A stretch of 36,595 bases of DNA from Fluviibacter sp048859965. GTDB lineage: Bacteria; Pseudomonadota; Gammaproteobacteria; Burkholderiales; Rhodocyclaceae. The stretch lies in contig JBLIZO010000056.1 of assembly GCA_048859965.1 (NCBI GenBank), positions 1 to 36,595 on the forward strand. The letters are read 5' to 3'. Below are positions 8,278 through 16,976 of the stretch, one piece after another (within the stretch, counting starts at the first letter, position 1; each line of letters opens with the position of its first letter). The notes under the pieces are model-generated. The model was given only the letters and a program-made list of their open reading frames with translations. It searched no databases and was not told the origin of the DNA. The position numbers were made by a program, and so were the translations under genes.

Positions 8278-9372
8278 ATGCAGAACCTGCTCGACCTTGA
8301 TTTGGCCGGGCTGAAAGCCTGGTTGGCCCAGATCGGCGAAAAGCCGTTCCGGGCCAATCAGCTTTTGCGCTGGATTTATCAGCGTGGCGAAACTGATTTC
8401 GCTGCGATGACCGATCTCGCGCGGGCATTTCGCGAACGACTCCCCTCGGTCGCGGAAATCCGCTTGCCGAAGATTGTTTCCGATAAAACCTCGGATGACG
8501 GCACCCGCAAATTTTTGATGGATGTGGGCGCCAGCAATCTCATCGAGACCGTTTTTATCCCCGAAACTGACCGCGGCACACTCTGTGTGTCAACGCAGGT
8601 CGGTTGTGCGCTGGATTGTTCGTTCTGCTCGACCGGTAAACAAGGCTTTAACCGTAATCTCACAACGGCCGAGATCATTGGTCAGTTGTGGCTGGCGAAT
8701 CAGGCGTTGGGCTTTGACCCGGACGGCGAGCGCATCATCTCCAATGTGGTCATCATGGGCATGGGCGAGCCGCTGGCCAACTTTGAAGCCCTGGTGCCGG
8801 CATTGAACCTGATGCTGGATGACCATGCCTACGGCCTCTCGCGCCGCCGCGTGACCGTGTCAACATCGGGCATCGTGCCGGCTATGGACCGCCTGCGTGA
8901 GGCATGTCCGACGGCGTTGGCCGTCTCTCTGCACGCGCCCAACGATGCACTACGTGACGTGCTGGTGCCAATTAACCAGAAATACCCGCTGGCCGAGTTG
9001 ATGGCTGCGTGTAAGCGTTATCTCGACAATGCGCCGCGCGATTTCATCACCTTCGAATACGTGATGCTCGAAGGGGTCAATGACAATCCGGCGCAGGCAC
9101 GCGAACTGATTGCGTTGGTGACCAAGGCAAAATTCCGCTGCAAGTTCAATCTGATTCCCTTTAATCCGTTTCCGGGTAACCCCTATCGGCGCTCCTCGCG
9201 TGAGCGGATTACAGCATTTGCCAGTATCCTGATGGGTGCTGGGTATGTGACAACCACGCGCAAGACGCGCGGCGATGATATCGACGCCGCCTGCGGTCAA
9301 TTGGCCGGGCAGGTTCAGGATAAAACCCGTCGTACGCAGCATCTCAAGGTGGTTACCGAGGTGGGGGCCTGA
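8278..9372 (+). CDS. rlmN: Dual-specificity 23S rRNA/tRNA adenine-C2 methyltransferase RlmN
   Basis: A 364-aa radical-SAM enzyme that methylates C2 of A2503 in 23S rRNA and A37 of some tRNAs. The CX3CX2C cluster motif is C110, C114 and C117 (CALDCSFCSTG). The two catalytic cysteines align as Cys103 (LCVSTQ) and Cys339 (DAACGQ), with the same 7-residue offset from the cluster as in the E. coli enzyme. GMGEPLANFE and SLHAPNDALRD are further family motifs. All catalytic residues are present. Having both RNA targets is family knowledge. The stop codon overlaps the next ATG (TGATG). Confidence 0.97.
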   Translation: MQNLLDLDLAGLKAWLAQIGEKPFRANQLLRWIYQRGETDFAAMTDLARAFRERLPSVAEIRLPKIVSDKTSDDGTRKFLMDVGASNLIETVFIPETDRGTLCVSTQVGCALDCSFCSTGKQGFNRNLTTAEIIGQLWLANQALGFDPDGERIISNVVIMGMGEPLANFEALVPALNLMLDDHAYGLSRRRVTVSTSGIVPAMDRLREACPTALAVSLHAPNDALRDVLVPINQKYPLAELMAACKRYLDNAPRDFITFEYVMLEGVNDNPAQARELIALVTKAKFRCKFNLIPFNPFPGNPYRRSSRERITAFASILMGAGYVTTTRKTRGDDIDAACGQLAGQVQDKTRRTQHLKVVTEVGA

Positions 9373-9959
9373 TGCGCATCAGCGGGTTTCTGTTGGTCGG
9401 TCTGTCGGGCTGTCTGATGGCTGCCTGCACAACGACGACGAATCTGGCGGGCGTGCCGGAGCGAAAACCTGTCGTTAAGGCGCCGCCTGAAGATCGGGCA
9501 CGTGTGCATACCGAGCTGGCAGCCTTGTATTACCAGCAGGGCAGCATGAAAACAGCGCTCACCGAGCTACAAGCAGCGGTACATGTCGACCCCTCGTACG
9601 CACTGGCGTACAGCATGTACGGTCTTGTTTATGCCCAATTGGGCGAGAACGCTGTTGCAACAGATTATTTTCAGCGGGCGATCACGCTTGCGCCGTCCGA
9701 TCCGGATATCCGCAACAACTATGGCTGGTTCCTCTGTCAGACAGGACGGCAGCGGGCGGGCTTGGAGCAACTGGAACAAGCCTGGCAGAACCCGCTGTAC
9801 GATACGCCGGGGGTCGCTTTGGCCAATGCCAGCCGTTGTGCTGCCGCTATCGGTGATAGTGCGCTGGCGGATCGGTATCGTCAGCGTGCCGAACGACTGG
9901 GCATATCGGTAGATGTCCGGCCATCAGGATTGCCAACGCCATTAACTACCTCACCCTAA
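9372..9959 (+). CDS. pilW: Type IV pilus biogenesis TPR lipoprotein PilW/PilF
   Basis: A 195-aa outer-membrane lipoprotein made of tetratricopeptide repeats. In type IV pilus systems it helps the PilQ secretin assemble and localise. A lipoprotein signal is visible: a hydrophobic stretch ending LMAAC, with Cys19 as the lipidated residue. TPR motifs run from about residue 40 to 180, for example LAALYYQQGSMKTALTELQ and AYSMYGLVYAQLGENAVATD. A purine-rich ribosome binding site (GAGGTGGGGG) lies within the end of rlmN. The position between rlmN and rodZ is the conserved location of this gene in betaproteobacteria, which supports PilW over a generic TPR lipoprotein. No other pilus gene is in the window. 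Confidence 0.87.
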   Translation: MRISGFLLVGLSGCLMAACTTTTNLAGVPERKPVVKAPPEDRARVHTELAALYYQQGSMKTALTELQAAVHVDPSYALAYSMYGLVYAQLGENAVATDYFQRAITLAPSDPDIRNNYGWFLCQTGRQRAGLEQLEQAWQNPLYDTPGVALANASRCAAAIGDSALADRYRQRAERLGISVDVRPSGLPTPLTTSP

Positions 9960-9981
9960 CCGGATTGCCGGATATCGCATC

Positions 9982-10845
9982 ATGCAGAATGACACCGCTC
10001 AGAACCCCCTGGAACTCCCGGACGCAGACGCCAACGGGCCAACCGAATCGCCGCTCATCCCTACACAACCCGATCTGAAGGCAGCACGTGAAGCCAGACG
10101 TCTGTCGGTTGGTGATGCCGCGTATGCGTTGAAAGTAAGCCCGCGGGTTATTGATGCCATGGAGGCGGGTCAGTGGGCTGATTTGCCCGGTCGCACGTTC
10201 GCTGTCGGTATTCTTCGTGCCTATGGTCGTTTGCTGGAGATATCCGTCGATGCGCTGGTGGACGGTATTCCGGGGGCGACGACACCTGTAAAAAAAGCAA
10301 TGACTTCTAATCTGCCGTCGCGTGCAGCCAAGCCGACGACCCGCCGTGATGGCGAGGCGAAACGTCAAACGCATCGTATGCTCAAATCCGGCGTGATGAT
10401 GATGGCGGTGGCTGTTGTTCTGGCATACGTGGTGCCAGCCGATTTCTGGAGTGGTGCTTTGGAAAGTGCGCAGTCGCTGTATGAGCGTGTTCGAGGCGGT
10501 CAGGCGCCCAGTCCATCGGTGGAAAATCCGGTAATCGCACCCGCTGCAAGTAATGAACAGAGCAGCGCGCCAGCGGTGCCGACGGTTGAGCAACAGGCGT
10601 CAACAGGAACGGGTACCTTGGAATTGCGCTTTGCGGCGCCCGCCTGGGTCGAGGTGCGTGACTACACCGGTCGCATTATCTACTCTCAACTCAACGCTGC
10701 GGGTAGCACCCAGTTCGTTACCGGCGCCGCGCCACTCGACATCATGATTGGCAATGCCAAACAGGTTCAGGCACGCTGGCGTGATGAACCGATTAAGCTG
10801 GATAAGCTGAGCGGCGATGATGTTGCTCGCCAGGTTCTGCGCTGA
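9982..10845 (+). CDS. rodZ: Cytoskeletal/cell-shape protein RodZ
   Basis: A 287-aa bitopic inner-membrane protein that binds MreB and sets rod shape. The N-terminal cytoplasmic helix-turn-helix (residues about 30-95) contains LKAAREARRLSVGDAAYAL and GRTFAVGILRAYGRLL. A basic linker comes before a single membrane segment at about 134-152 (MMMAVAVVLAYVVPADF). Then comes a Pro/Ser/Ala-rich periplasmic linker and a C-terminal DUF4115 beta domain from about 210 (GTLELRFAAPAWVEVRD). The order of parts is that of RodZ. The start codon has only a weak ribosome binding site. It lies between pilW and ispG, the usual context. Confidence 0.92.
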   Translation: MQNDTAQNPLELPDADANGPTESPLIPTQPDLKAAREARRLSVGDAAYALKVSPRVIDAMEAGQWADLPGRTFAVGILRAYGRLLEISVDALVDGIPGATTPVKKAMTSNLPSRAAKPTTRRDGEAKRQTHRMLKSGVMMMAVAVVLAYVVPADFWSGALESAQSLYERVRGGQAPSPSVENPVIAPAASNEQSSAPAVPTVEQQASTGTGTLELRFAAPAWVEVRDYTGRIIYSQLNAAGSTQFVTGAAPLDIMIGNAKQVQARWRDEPIKLDKLSGDDVARQVLR

Positions 10846-10855
10846 GACCCATCTC

Positions 10856-12076
10856 ATGAGGATGCAACGACACTTAACTCGTAGCGTGATGATCGGTGAC
10901 GTCGCCATGGGTGGCGGTGCGCCGATCGTCGTGCAGGCGATGACCAACACGGATACCGCGGATGCCCTCAAGACTGCCATTCAGGTAGCGGAACTCGCTC
11001 GTGCCGGTGCCGAGTTGGTGCGTATTACAGTGAACTCGCCAGAGGCTGCGGCCGCCGTGCCGGAGATCCGGGCGCAACTGGATCGCATGAACTGCGATGT
11101 GCCGCTGATCGGTGATTTCCATTACAACGGCCACCGCTTGCTCACCGAATACCCGGCGTGCGCCGAAGCGCTGGCCAAGTTCCGTATTAACCCGGGTAAC
11201 GTGGGATTTGGTAAAAAGAAGGACGAACAGTTTTCGCAGATGATCGCACTGGCGATCCGGTATAACAAGCCGGTGCGCATTGGTGTCAACTGGGGCAGTC
11301 TCGACCAGTCGGTACTTGCGCGCGTCATGGATGACAACGCCAAGAAAGAAAATCCGGGCTCTGCAAATGACGTGATGCGTGAAGCGTTGATTCTCTCGGC
11401 ATTGGAATCCGCTGCGCTGGCCGAATCGATCGGTTTGCCAGGCGACCGTATCGTATTGTCGTGCAAAGTGTCGAGCGTGCAGGATCTGATTGCGGTCTAT
11501 CGTGATCTTGCCGGTCGTTGCGATTATCCGTTGCATCTCGGGTTGACCGAAGCCGGTATGGGCTCCAAGGGCATTGTCGCATCGACGGCCGCCATGGCGG
11601 TGCTCTTGCAAGAAGGCATTGGGGATACGATCCGTGTCTCGTTGACGCCAGAGCCCAATGGGTCACGCTCGCTGGAAGTCCAGGTCGCCCAGGAGCTGTT
11701 GCAGACCATGGGATTGCGCGCCTTTACGCCGTTAGTTACGGCTTGCCCGGGGTGTGGCCGAACGACCAGCGTGTTCTTTCAGGAACTGGCATCCGAAGTC
11801 CAGACCTATGTGCGCCAGCAAATGCTGCGTTGGCGTGATCAATACGATGGCGTGGAAAACATGACGCTGGCCGTGATGGGGTGTATCGTCAACGGCCCCG
11901 GTGAAAGCAAACATGCCAATATCGGCATCTCGCTGCCGGGCACCGGTGAAACGCCAGCTGCCCCCGTGTTCGAAGACGGCGTTAAAACAGTCACGCTGCG
12001 TGGTGACAACATCGCCAACGAATTCAAAGACATTATCAATCGGTACGTCGAACGCACGTATCAGCGGAAAGCCTGA
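10856..12076 (+). CDS. ispG: 4-hydroxy-3-methylbut-2-en-1-yl diphosphate synthase IspG
   Basis: The seventh enzyme of the methylerythritol phosphate pathway. It converts MEcPP to HMBPP using a [4Fe-4S] cluster and electrons from flavodoxin or ferredoxin. The three cluster cysteines are visible in CPGCGR and CIVNGPGE. Other family stretches are GGGAPIVVQAMTNTDT near the N-terminus and HLGLTEAGMGSKGI. I place the start at ATG 10856 (406 aa): the rodZ stop leaves a 10-nt gap and GAGA lies 8 nt upstream. An upstream in-frame ATG at 10817 would add 13 unlikely residues inside rodZ; ATG 10862 is another option. The gene is 3 nt from hisS. Confidence 0.96.
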   Translation: MRMQRHLTRSVMIGDVAMGGGAPIVVQAMTNTDTADALKTAIQVAELARAGAELVRITVNSPEAAAAVPEIRAQLDRMNCDVPLIGDFHYNGHRLLTEYPACAEALAKFRINPGNVGFGKKKDEQFSQMIALAIRYNKPVRIGVNWGSLDQSVLARVMDDNAKKENPGSANDVMREALILSALESAALAESIGLPGDRIVLSCKVSSVQDLIAVYRDLAGRCDYPLHLGLTEAGMGSKGIVASTAAMAVLLQEGIGDTIRVSLTPEPNGSRSLEVQVAQELLQTMGLRAFTPLVTACPGCGRTTSVFFQELASEVQTYVRQQMLRWRDQYDGVENMTLAVMGCIVNGPGESKHANIGISLPGTGETPAAPVFEDGVKTVTLRGDNIANEFKDIINRYVERTYQRKA

Positions 12077-12079
12077 TCC

Positions 12080-13396
12080 ATGAGCAATCGCCTGCAAGCC
12101 GTGCGCGGCATGAATGACATCCTGCCCGATGAGGCCGAATCCTGGGAGTGGCTGGAGGAGGTGCTGCGCGGCTGGCTCAAGAGCTATGGTTATCGGCCGA
12201 TCCGCATGCCGATTGTCGAGCCGACATCCTTGTTTAAGCGTGCCATCGGGGAAGTGACCGACATCGTTGAAAAAGAGATGTACTCCTTCGTGGACAGCCT
12301 CAATGGCGAAGCACTCACGCTGCGCCCCGAAGGCACGGCGGGTTGTGTACGTGCCGTGATCCAGCACAACGTCGCCGCCGAACGTCCGCAACGGCTGTAC
12401 TATACAGGGCAAATGTTCCGCCATGAGCGCCCGCAGAAAGGGCGCTATCGCCAGTTCCATCAGGTTGGTATTGAAGCCTTCGGTTTTACCGGTCCGGATG
12501 TCGATGCTGAGCAAATTCTCATGGGTGCCCGTCTGTGGCAGGATCTGGGGCTGGACAATATCCGTCTTGAAATCAACAGCCTTGGCCAGCCGGAAGAGCG
12601 CGCTGCGCACCGTGCTGCGCTGATTGATTATTTTGAAGCGCATCGAGATCAGCTCGACGACGACGCACAACGTCGTCTGCACAGCAATCCGTTACGCATT
12701 CTCGACACCAAAAACCCGGCCATGCAGCAGTTGGTCACTGAAGCGCCACGGCTTATGGACTACCTTGGCGCCGAATCGCTGGCGCATTTTGAGCGTGTAC
12801 AAGCGTTGGTGCGTCATGCGGGGGTCCGCTTTACCGTGAATCCGCGCCTCGTGCGCGGCCTGGATTATTACAACCTTACCGTGTTCGAGTGGGTAACCGA
12901 TGCGCTGGGCGCTCAGGGCACGGTTTGTGCCGGTGGGCGTTACGACGGACTGGTTGAACAGCTCGGCGGTAAGCCGACACCTGCCTGTGGTTTCGCGCTG
13001 GGGGTCGAACGCTTGCTCGCGCTCTTGCAGGATGCCGATAGCCTGCCGCAGGCCGTGGCGCCGGATGTATACCTCATTCACCAGGGCGCTGCCGCGGCCG
13101 ATCTGGGTATTCGTGTCGCCGAAAGCCTGCGTGATACCGGGCTGGATGTTGTGTATCACTGTGGCGGAGGCAGCTTCAAATCGCAAATGAAGCGGGCGGA
13201 TCACTCGGGTGCACCGCTGGCAGTCATTATTGGTGAGGATGAGGTCGCCAAAGGCGAGGTCACGGTTAAAGCCATGCGCCAGAAGGATTGGGCAGATGGC
13301 GAGACGGCCAACAACCAGGTTCGTGTCGCACTGGATGATCTGGCTGAGTACATCATGTCACAATGGGCGGAAAGTGATTTCGACCAGGGTGCGTAA
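12080..13396 (+). CDS. hisS: Histidyl-tRNA synthetase
   Basis: A 438-aa class II aminoacyl-tRNA synthetase. Motif 2 is FRHERPQKGRYRQFHQ, the HisRS-specific segments are LRPEGTAGCVRA and RGLDYYNLTVFEWV, and motif 3 is ACGFALGVERLLAL. A C-terminal anticodon-binding domain (about residues 330-420) is present, which distinguishes it from the HisZ paralogue at 20595-21800. The length is normal. It starts 3 nt after the ispG stop and is followed by yfgM after 47 nt. Confidence 0.97.
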   Translation: MSNRLQAVRGMNDILPDEAESWEWLEEVLRGWLKSYGYRPIRMPIVEPTSLFKRAIGEVTDIVEKEMYSFVDSLNGEALTLRPEGTAGCVRAVIQHNVAAERPQRLYYTGQMFRHERPQKGRYRQFHQVGIEAFGFTGPDVDAEQILMGARLWQDLGLDNIRLEINSLGQPEERAAHRAALIDYFEAHRDQLDDDAQRRLHSNPLRILDTKNPAMQQLVTEAPRLMDYLGAESLAHFERVQALVRHAGVRFTVNPRLVRGLDYYNLTVFEWVTDALGAQGTVCAGGRYDGLVEQLGGKPTPACGFALGVERLLALLQDADSLPQAVAPDVYLIHQGAAAADLGIRVAESLRDTGLDVVYHCGGGSFKSQMKRADHSGAPLAVIIGEDEVAKGEVTVKAMRQKDWADGETANNQVRVALDDLAEYIMSQWAESDFDQGA

Positions 13397-13443
13397 CCGG
13401 TCGATTTTGGCGCGAATAGAGCAAACAGGAAGAAGAGAAAATA

Positions 13444-14136
13444 ATGGCGGTATACGATCTCGAAGAGCAGGAGCAAATCGCTGCCCTGCGTGGCTGGTGG
13501 AAGCAATACGGCGGGTGGGCAACCGGGTTTGTGCTGGCCGTTGCGCTGGGTTGGCTGGGTTGGTACGGTTGGCAGACCTATCAGAAGTCACAGAATGCCG
13601 AAGCCAGTCGTATCTTTTTAGTCCTGCAACAGGCCAGCGCCCAGCAGGACACCAGCCGCGTCAAACAGGCGGCCGGCGAACTGGTCAATCAGTATCCCCG
13701 TACCCAATTTGCCGTTCTCGGTGCGTTGCTGGCTGCCAATACGCTGGTGGCGGCAGGCGATGTCAAAAGCGCCGAAGCGCAATTGAACTGGGTTGCCGAT
13801 AACGCCAAAGAGGCGCTGCGGGGTATTGCACGCTTGCGCCTGGCAGGCATCCAGATGGATCAGAAGGATTACGAAGCTGCGCTGAAAACTTTGTCAGACG
13901 CTGCACCGGCGGGTTTTGCCGCGCGTTATGATGCCGCACGGGGTGATGTTTATGCGGCTCAGGGTAAAGTCGCTGAGGCACGCAGCAGCTACGATGCGGC
14001 GTTGAAGAATCTTGAGGTGGGCGGCAAAGAGACGACGCCTAACAGTGAGTTTGCCGCCAGTGAACCCGGCCAACTATTGCGTCGCCTGGTCGTCGAAAAA
14101 CGTGATGCCTTGATGGCGTCGCCGACCAACCGATAA
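13444..14136 (+). CDS. yfgM: YfgM family (UPF0070) inner-membrane TPR protein
   Basis: A 230-aa protein with a short cytoplasmic N-terminus (YDLEEQEQIAALRGWWKQYG), one membrane anchor at about residues 19-41 and a periplasmic TPR-like domain. YfgM in E. coli associates with the SecYEG translocon and the chaperone PpiD. The opening YDLEEQEQI and the placement between hisS and bamB are diagnostic. AGGAAGAAGAG before the ATG is a good ribosome binding site. The function is carried over from the family; no catalytic residues are expected. Confidence 0.9.
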   Translation: MAVYDLEEQEQIAALRGWWKQYGGWATGFVLAVALGWLGWYGWQTYQKSQNAEASRIFLVLQQASAQQDTSRVKQAAGELVNQYPRTQFAVLGALLAANTLVAAGDVKSAEAQLNWVADNAKEALRGIARLRLAGIQMDQKDYEAALKTLSDAAPAGFAARYDAARGDVYAAQGKVAEARSSYDAALKNLEVGGKETTPNSEFAASEPGQLLRRLVVEKRDALMASPTNR

Positions 14137-14152
14137 ACAGATCGTGATCATC

Positions 14153-15319
14153 ATGCCGACTATCAACGAGCGCGCCATACGTTGGTCCCGTGGCTGTGCG
14201 CTGGGTGTGCTGACCATCGTGCTGATGGGTCTGTTGCCCGGCTGCAGTCTGTTCGGAAGTTCGAAGCCGAAACCCACGCCGCTGACGCCGATCAACGAGC
14301 GTTTGACCGTAAGGACCGATTGGCAGTCATCTGTCGGTAGCGCCGGTAATTTCAGTTTCTTGCCGGCCAGCGGTGGGCCAGTGGTGTTGTCGGCGTCGAA
14401 CAATGGAACCGTTACCCGTCTGGATAACGGCAAAGAAGTCTGGCGCGTGAGTGCCGACCAGAAACTATCGTCCGGTACGGCCAGCGATGGGCGTCTGGTG
14501 ATTGTCGGCACTTATAAAGGCGAGGTATTGGCCTTCGACTTCGAAACGGGTAAGCCGGCCTGGACGGCCAACGTCAAGGGTGAACTGGTCGCTGCGCCAG
14601 CGATCACCGAAGGCCTGGTTATTGTCCGAACCAGCGATAACCGCGTGATTGCGCTGGACGGCAACGATGGCAAACAACGCTGGAACTATCAGCGCAGCAA
14701 TCCGCCGCTGGCCGTACGCTCCGTCGCGCCGCCGCTGCCGTTTGGTCCTTTTGTGCTGGTCGGTATGCCCGGTGGCAAGATTTATGCGTTATCCCTGCAG
14801 AATGGTGCACCGGCTTGGGAAGGCACGGTCTCGGTACCGCGAGGTGCCACTGAGCTGGACCGTGTGTCCGACGTGGTCAGCGTACCGGCCGTGCAGGGCC
14901 CGCAGATGTGTGCCGTCGCTTTTCAGGGGAGAGCCGCCTGCTTCGATATGCAGGGTGGTAACCAGATGTGGTCGCGAGAAGTGTCTTCTGTCGCCGGCAT
15001 TGCCATGGATGATCGCCGAGTTTTCATTCCCGACGAGCAGGGCGTTGTCCATGCCTTTGATCGCATGAGTGGCGCTTCGATCTGGCGTCAGGATCGCCTC
15101 AAGTACCGTAATCTCTCTGCGCCGGTCGCTTTGCCGATGGGCCTGGTCGTTGGCGACGCTGAAGGCTTCCTGCATGTGCTCGATCGCGACACGGGCGAAT
15201 TTGTCGGCCGCCTGAACATAGGCGGTAATGGCGTGATGTCGATCCTGCCGGCGCTCGGCCCCAACACCGCCGTTCTGCAAACGCGGAGCGGCACCTTAAT
15301 GTCAGTGACGCTGCAATGA
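14153..15319 (+). CDS. bamB: Outer-membrane assembly lipoprotein BamB
   Basis: A lipoprotein of the BAM complex that folds beta-barrel proteins into the outer membrane. The N-terminus has a hydrophobic stretch ending LLPGC, a lipobox, then a linker and an eight-bladed beta-propeller of PQQ-like repeats (for example RLDNGKEVWR, AFDFETGKPAWTANV, ALDGNDGKQRWNYQ, VLDRDTGEFVGRLN). I start at ATG 14153 (388 aa); GTG 14144 in the same frame is also possible and neither has a clear Shine-Dalgarno. The stop overlaps der by 4 nt (ATGA), which fits the conserved bamB-der coupling. Confidence 0.93.
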   Translation: MPTINERAIRWSRGCALGVLTIVLMGLLPGCSLFGSSKPKPTPLTPINERLTVRTDWQSSVGSAGNFSFLPASGGPVVLSASNNGTVTRLDNGKEVWRVSADQKLSSGTASDGRLVIVGTYKGEVLAFDFETGKPAWTANVKGELVAAPAITEGLVIVRTSDNRVIALDGNDGKQRWNYQRSNPPLAVRSVAPPLPFGPFVLVGMPGGKIYALSLQNGAPAWEGTVSVPRGATELDRVSDVVSVPAVQGPQMCAVAFQGRAACFDMQGGNQMWSREVSSVAGIAMDDRRVFIPDEQGVVHAFDRMSGASIWRQDRLKYRNLSAPVALPMGLVVGDAEGFLHVLDRDTGEFVGRLNIGGNGVMSILPALGPNTAVLQTRSGTLMSVTLQ

Positions 15320-16641
15320 AACCCACGATCGCACTCGTTGGCCGCGCCAACGTTGGTAAATCCACACTGTTTAACCGGCTAACCCGTTCGCGTGATGCGA
15401 TCGTGGCCGATATGCCCGGTCTGACCCGTGACCGGCATTACGGTCACGGTAAGATCGGCCGTAAAGGTTTTCTGGCCATCGACACCGGCGGTTTTGAACC
15501 CAAGTCGCGCGAAGGTATTACGCAAGAAATGGCACGCCAGACCGAGCAGGCCATTCACGAAGCGGATCGCATCATTTTTGTAGTTGATGGCCGCGAAGGT
15601 GTGACCCCGCTCGATAAAGACATCGCTCAACTGTTGCGCCGGATCAACCGTCCGGTGCTGGTGGCCGTCAATAAAGTCGAAGGCATGGATCGCGGTGTGG
15701 TGACGGCGGATTTCCATGAATTAGGTCTGGGCGACCCCCATCCGATTTCTGCGGCGCATGGTGAAGGTGTCCGCAGTCTGATCGACGAGGCGCTGGAGAG
15801 TTTTCCTGAAGACCCGGAAGAAGACGACAGCGCCGAACGCGTGCCGCGTGTCGCTATCGCCGGTCGTCCGAATGTCGGCAAATCGACGATGATTAACGCA
15901 CTGCTCGGCGAAGAGCGCGTGATTGCTTTTGACCAACCGGGCACCACCCGGGATGCGATTGAAATCGAGTTTGAGCGTGGCGACAAAAAATATCAGCTTA
16001 TCGATACGGCCGGTGTGCGTCGTAAGGGCCGTGTTTTCGAAGCCATCGAAAAATTCTCGGTGATCAAAACCTTGCAGGCTATTGAGGCCGCCAATGTCGT
16101 GATTCTGGTGCTCGACGCGCGACAGGATGTCGCTGATCAGGATGCACATCTTGCCGGGTTCATCAAAGAATCTGGGCGGGCGCTGGTAGTGGCCGTCAAT
16201 AAATGGGATGGCCTTGACGACTACGAGCGCGAGCAATGCAAACTGGCCATCGAACGTCGTTTCAAGTTTCTTGATTTCGCCAGCTTCCACTATATTTCGG
16301 CCAAGGAAGGGCGTGGGCTGGATGGGGTGATGCGTTCTGTCGACAAAGCCTATACGGCGGCGATGGCCAAACTCTCGACGCCACAACTGACTCGTGTGCT
16401 CATGGATGCCGTGGCCAGACAAACGCCGCCGCGCCATGGTATTTTCCGGCCCAAGCCCCGCTATGCCCACCAAGGGGGTATGAATCCGCCGCTCATCGTG
16501 ATTCATGGGAATGCGCTCAATCATATCCCGGATAGCTATCGCCGCTATCTGGAGCATTGTTTCCGTGATCATTTCAAATTGCAGGGCACACCGTTGCGAT
16601 TGCAATTTAATGTGTCGCGTAACCCCTATGTCGATGATTAA
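15316..16641 (+). CDS. der: Ribosome biogenesis GTPase Der (EngA)
   Basis: A 441-aa essential GTPase with two tandem G domains that acts in 50S subunit maturation. G1 motifs are GRANVGKSTLFN (about residue 8) and GRPNVGKSTMIN (about residue 182). The G3 motifs are DTGG and DTAG, and the G4 motifs NKVE and NKWD. A C-terminal KH-like domain includes KPRYAHQGGMNPPLIVIHGN. The double domain excludes other GTPases. It overlaps bamB by 4 nt. The 98 nt between der and hfq hold no convincing terminator, only a weak hairpin-like stretch; TACAAT at 16709-16714 could be an hfq -10 box, but it has no matching -35. Confidence 0.97.
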   Translation: MKPTIALVGRANVGKSTLFNRLTRSRDAIVADMPGLTRDRHYGHGKIGRKGFLAIDTGGFEPKSREGITQEMARQTEQAIHEADRIIFVVDGREGVTPLDKDIAQLLRRINRPVLVAVNKVEGMDRGVVTADFHELGLGDPHPISAAHGEGVRSLIDEALESFPEDPEEDDSAERVPRVAIAGRPNVGKSTMINALLGEERVIAFDQPGTTRDAIEIEFERGDKKYQLIDTAGVRRKGRVFEAIEKFSVIKTLQAIEAANVVILVLDARQDVADQDAHLAGFIKESGRALVVAVNKWDGLDDYEREQCKLAIERRFKFLDFASFHYISAKEGRGLDGVMRSVDKAYTAAMAKLSTPQLTRVLMDAVARQTPPRHGIFRPKPRYAHQGGMNPPLIVIHGNALNHIPDSYRRYLEHCFRDHFKLQGTPLRLQFNVSRNPYVDD

Positions 16642-16739
16642 ACGTGCAAATGCTTTGCGCATCGGGGCTTTTTGCTTTACATTGATCCACTCGCACCAAA
16701 CCCACCCCTACAATAATCAGAAGAAAGCGGAGTATAAAA

Positions 16740-16976
16740 ATGACGAATAAGGGCCAGTTGCTGCAGGATCCTTTCCTTAACGCGTTGCGTCGTGAGCATG
16801 TACCGGTATCGATCTATCTGGTCAACGGCATCAAGCTCCAAGGGCAGATTGAATCGTTTGACCAATATGTCGTGCTGCTGAGAAACACGGTCACCCAGAT
16901 GGTCTACAAGCACGCGATTTCCACCGTGGTGCCGGCGCGTGCCGTCAGTTTCAGCCAGGAACCACCCGCCGCATGA
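16740..16976 (+). CDS. hfq: RNA chaperone Hfq
   Basis: A 78-aa Sm-like protein forming hexameric rings that pair small RNAs with mRNAs. The opening KGQLLQDPFLNALRREHVPV, the Sm1 region YLVNGIKLQGQIESFD and the Sm2 motif YKHAIST are all canonical, with Gln8, Phe42-type and Lys/His residues of the proximal face present. The C-terminal tail is very short (about 8 residues after SFS), unlike the long tail of the E. coli protein. GCGGAG at 16727-16732 is the ribosome binding site. It overlaps hflX by 4 nt. Confidence 0.98.
   Translation: MTNKGQLLQDPFLNALRREHVPVSIYLVNGIKLQGQIESFDQYVVLLRNTVTQMVYKHAISTVVPARAVSFSQEPPAA

Noticed and set aside
11732..12682. A 316-codon minus-strand open frame across the ispG-hisS junction.
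   Set aside because: It overlaps two well-supported genes and has no motif or ribosome binding site.
16650..16676. Weak hairpin ATGC-TTTGC-GCAT followed by a T-rich stretch after der, a possible terminator.
   Set aside because: The stem is only 4 bp, and the T-run is separated from it.
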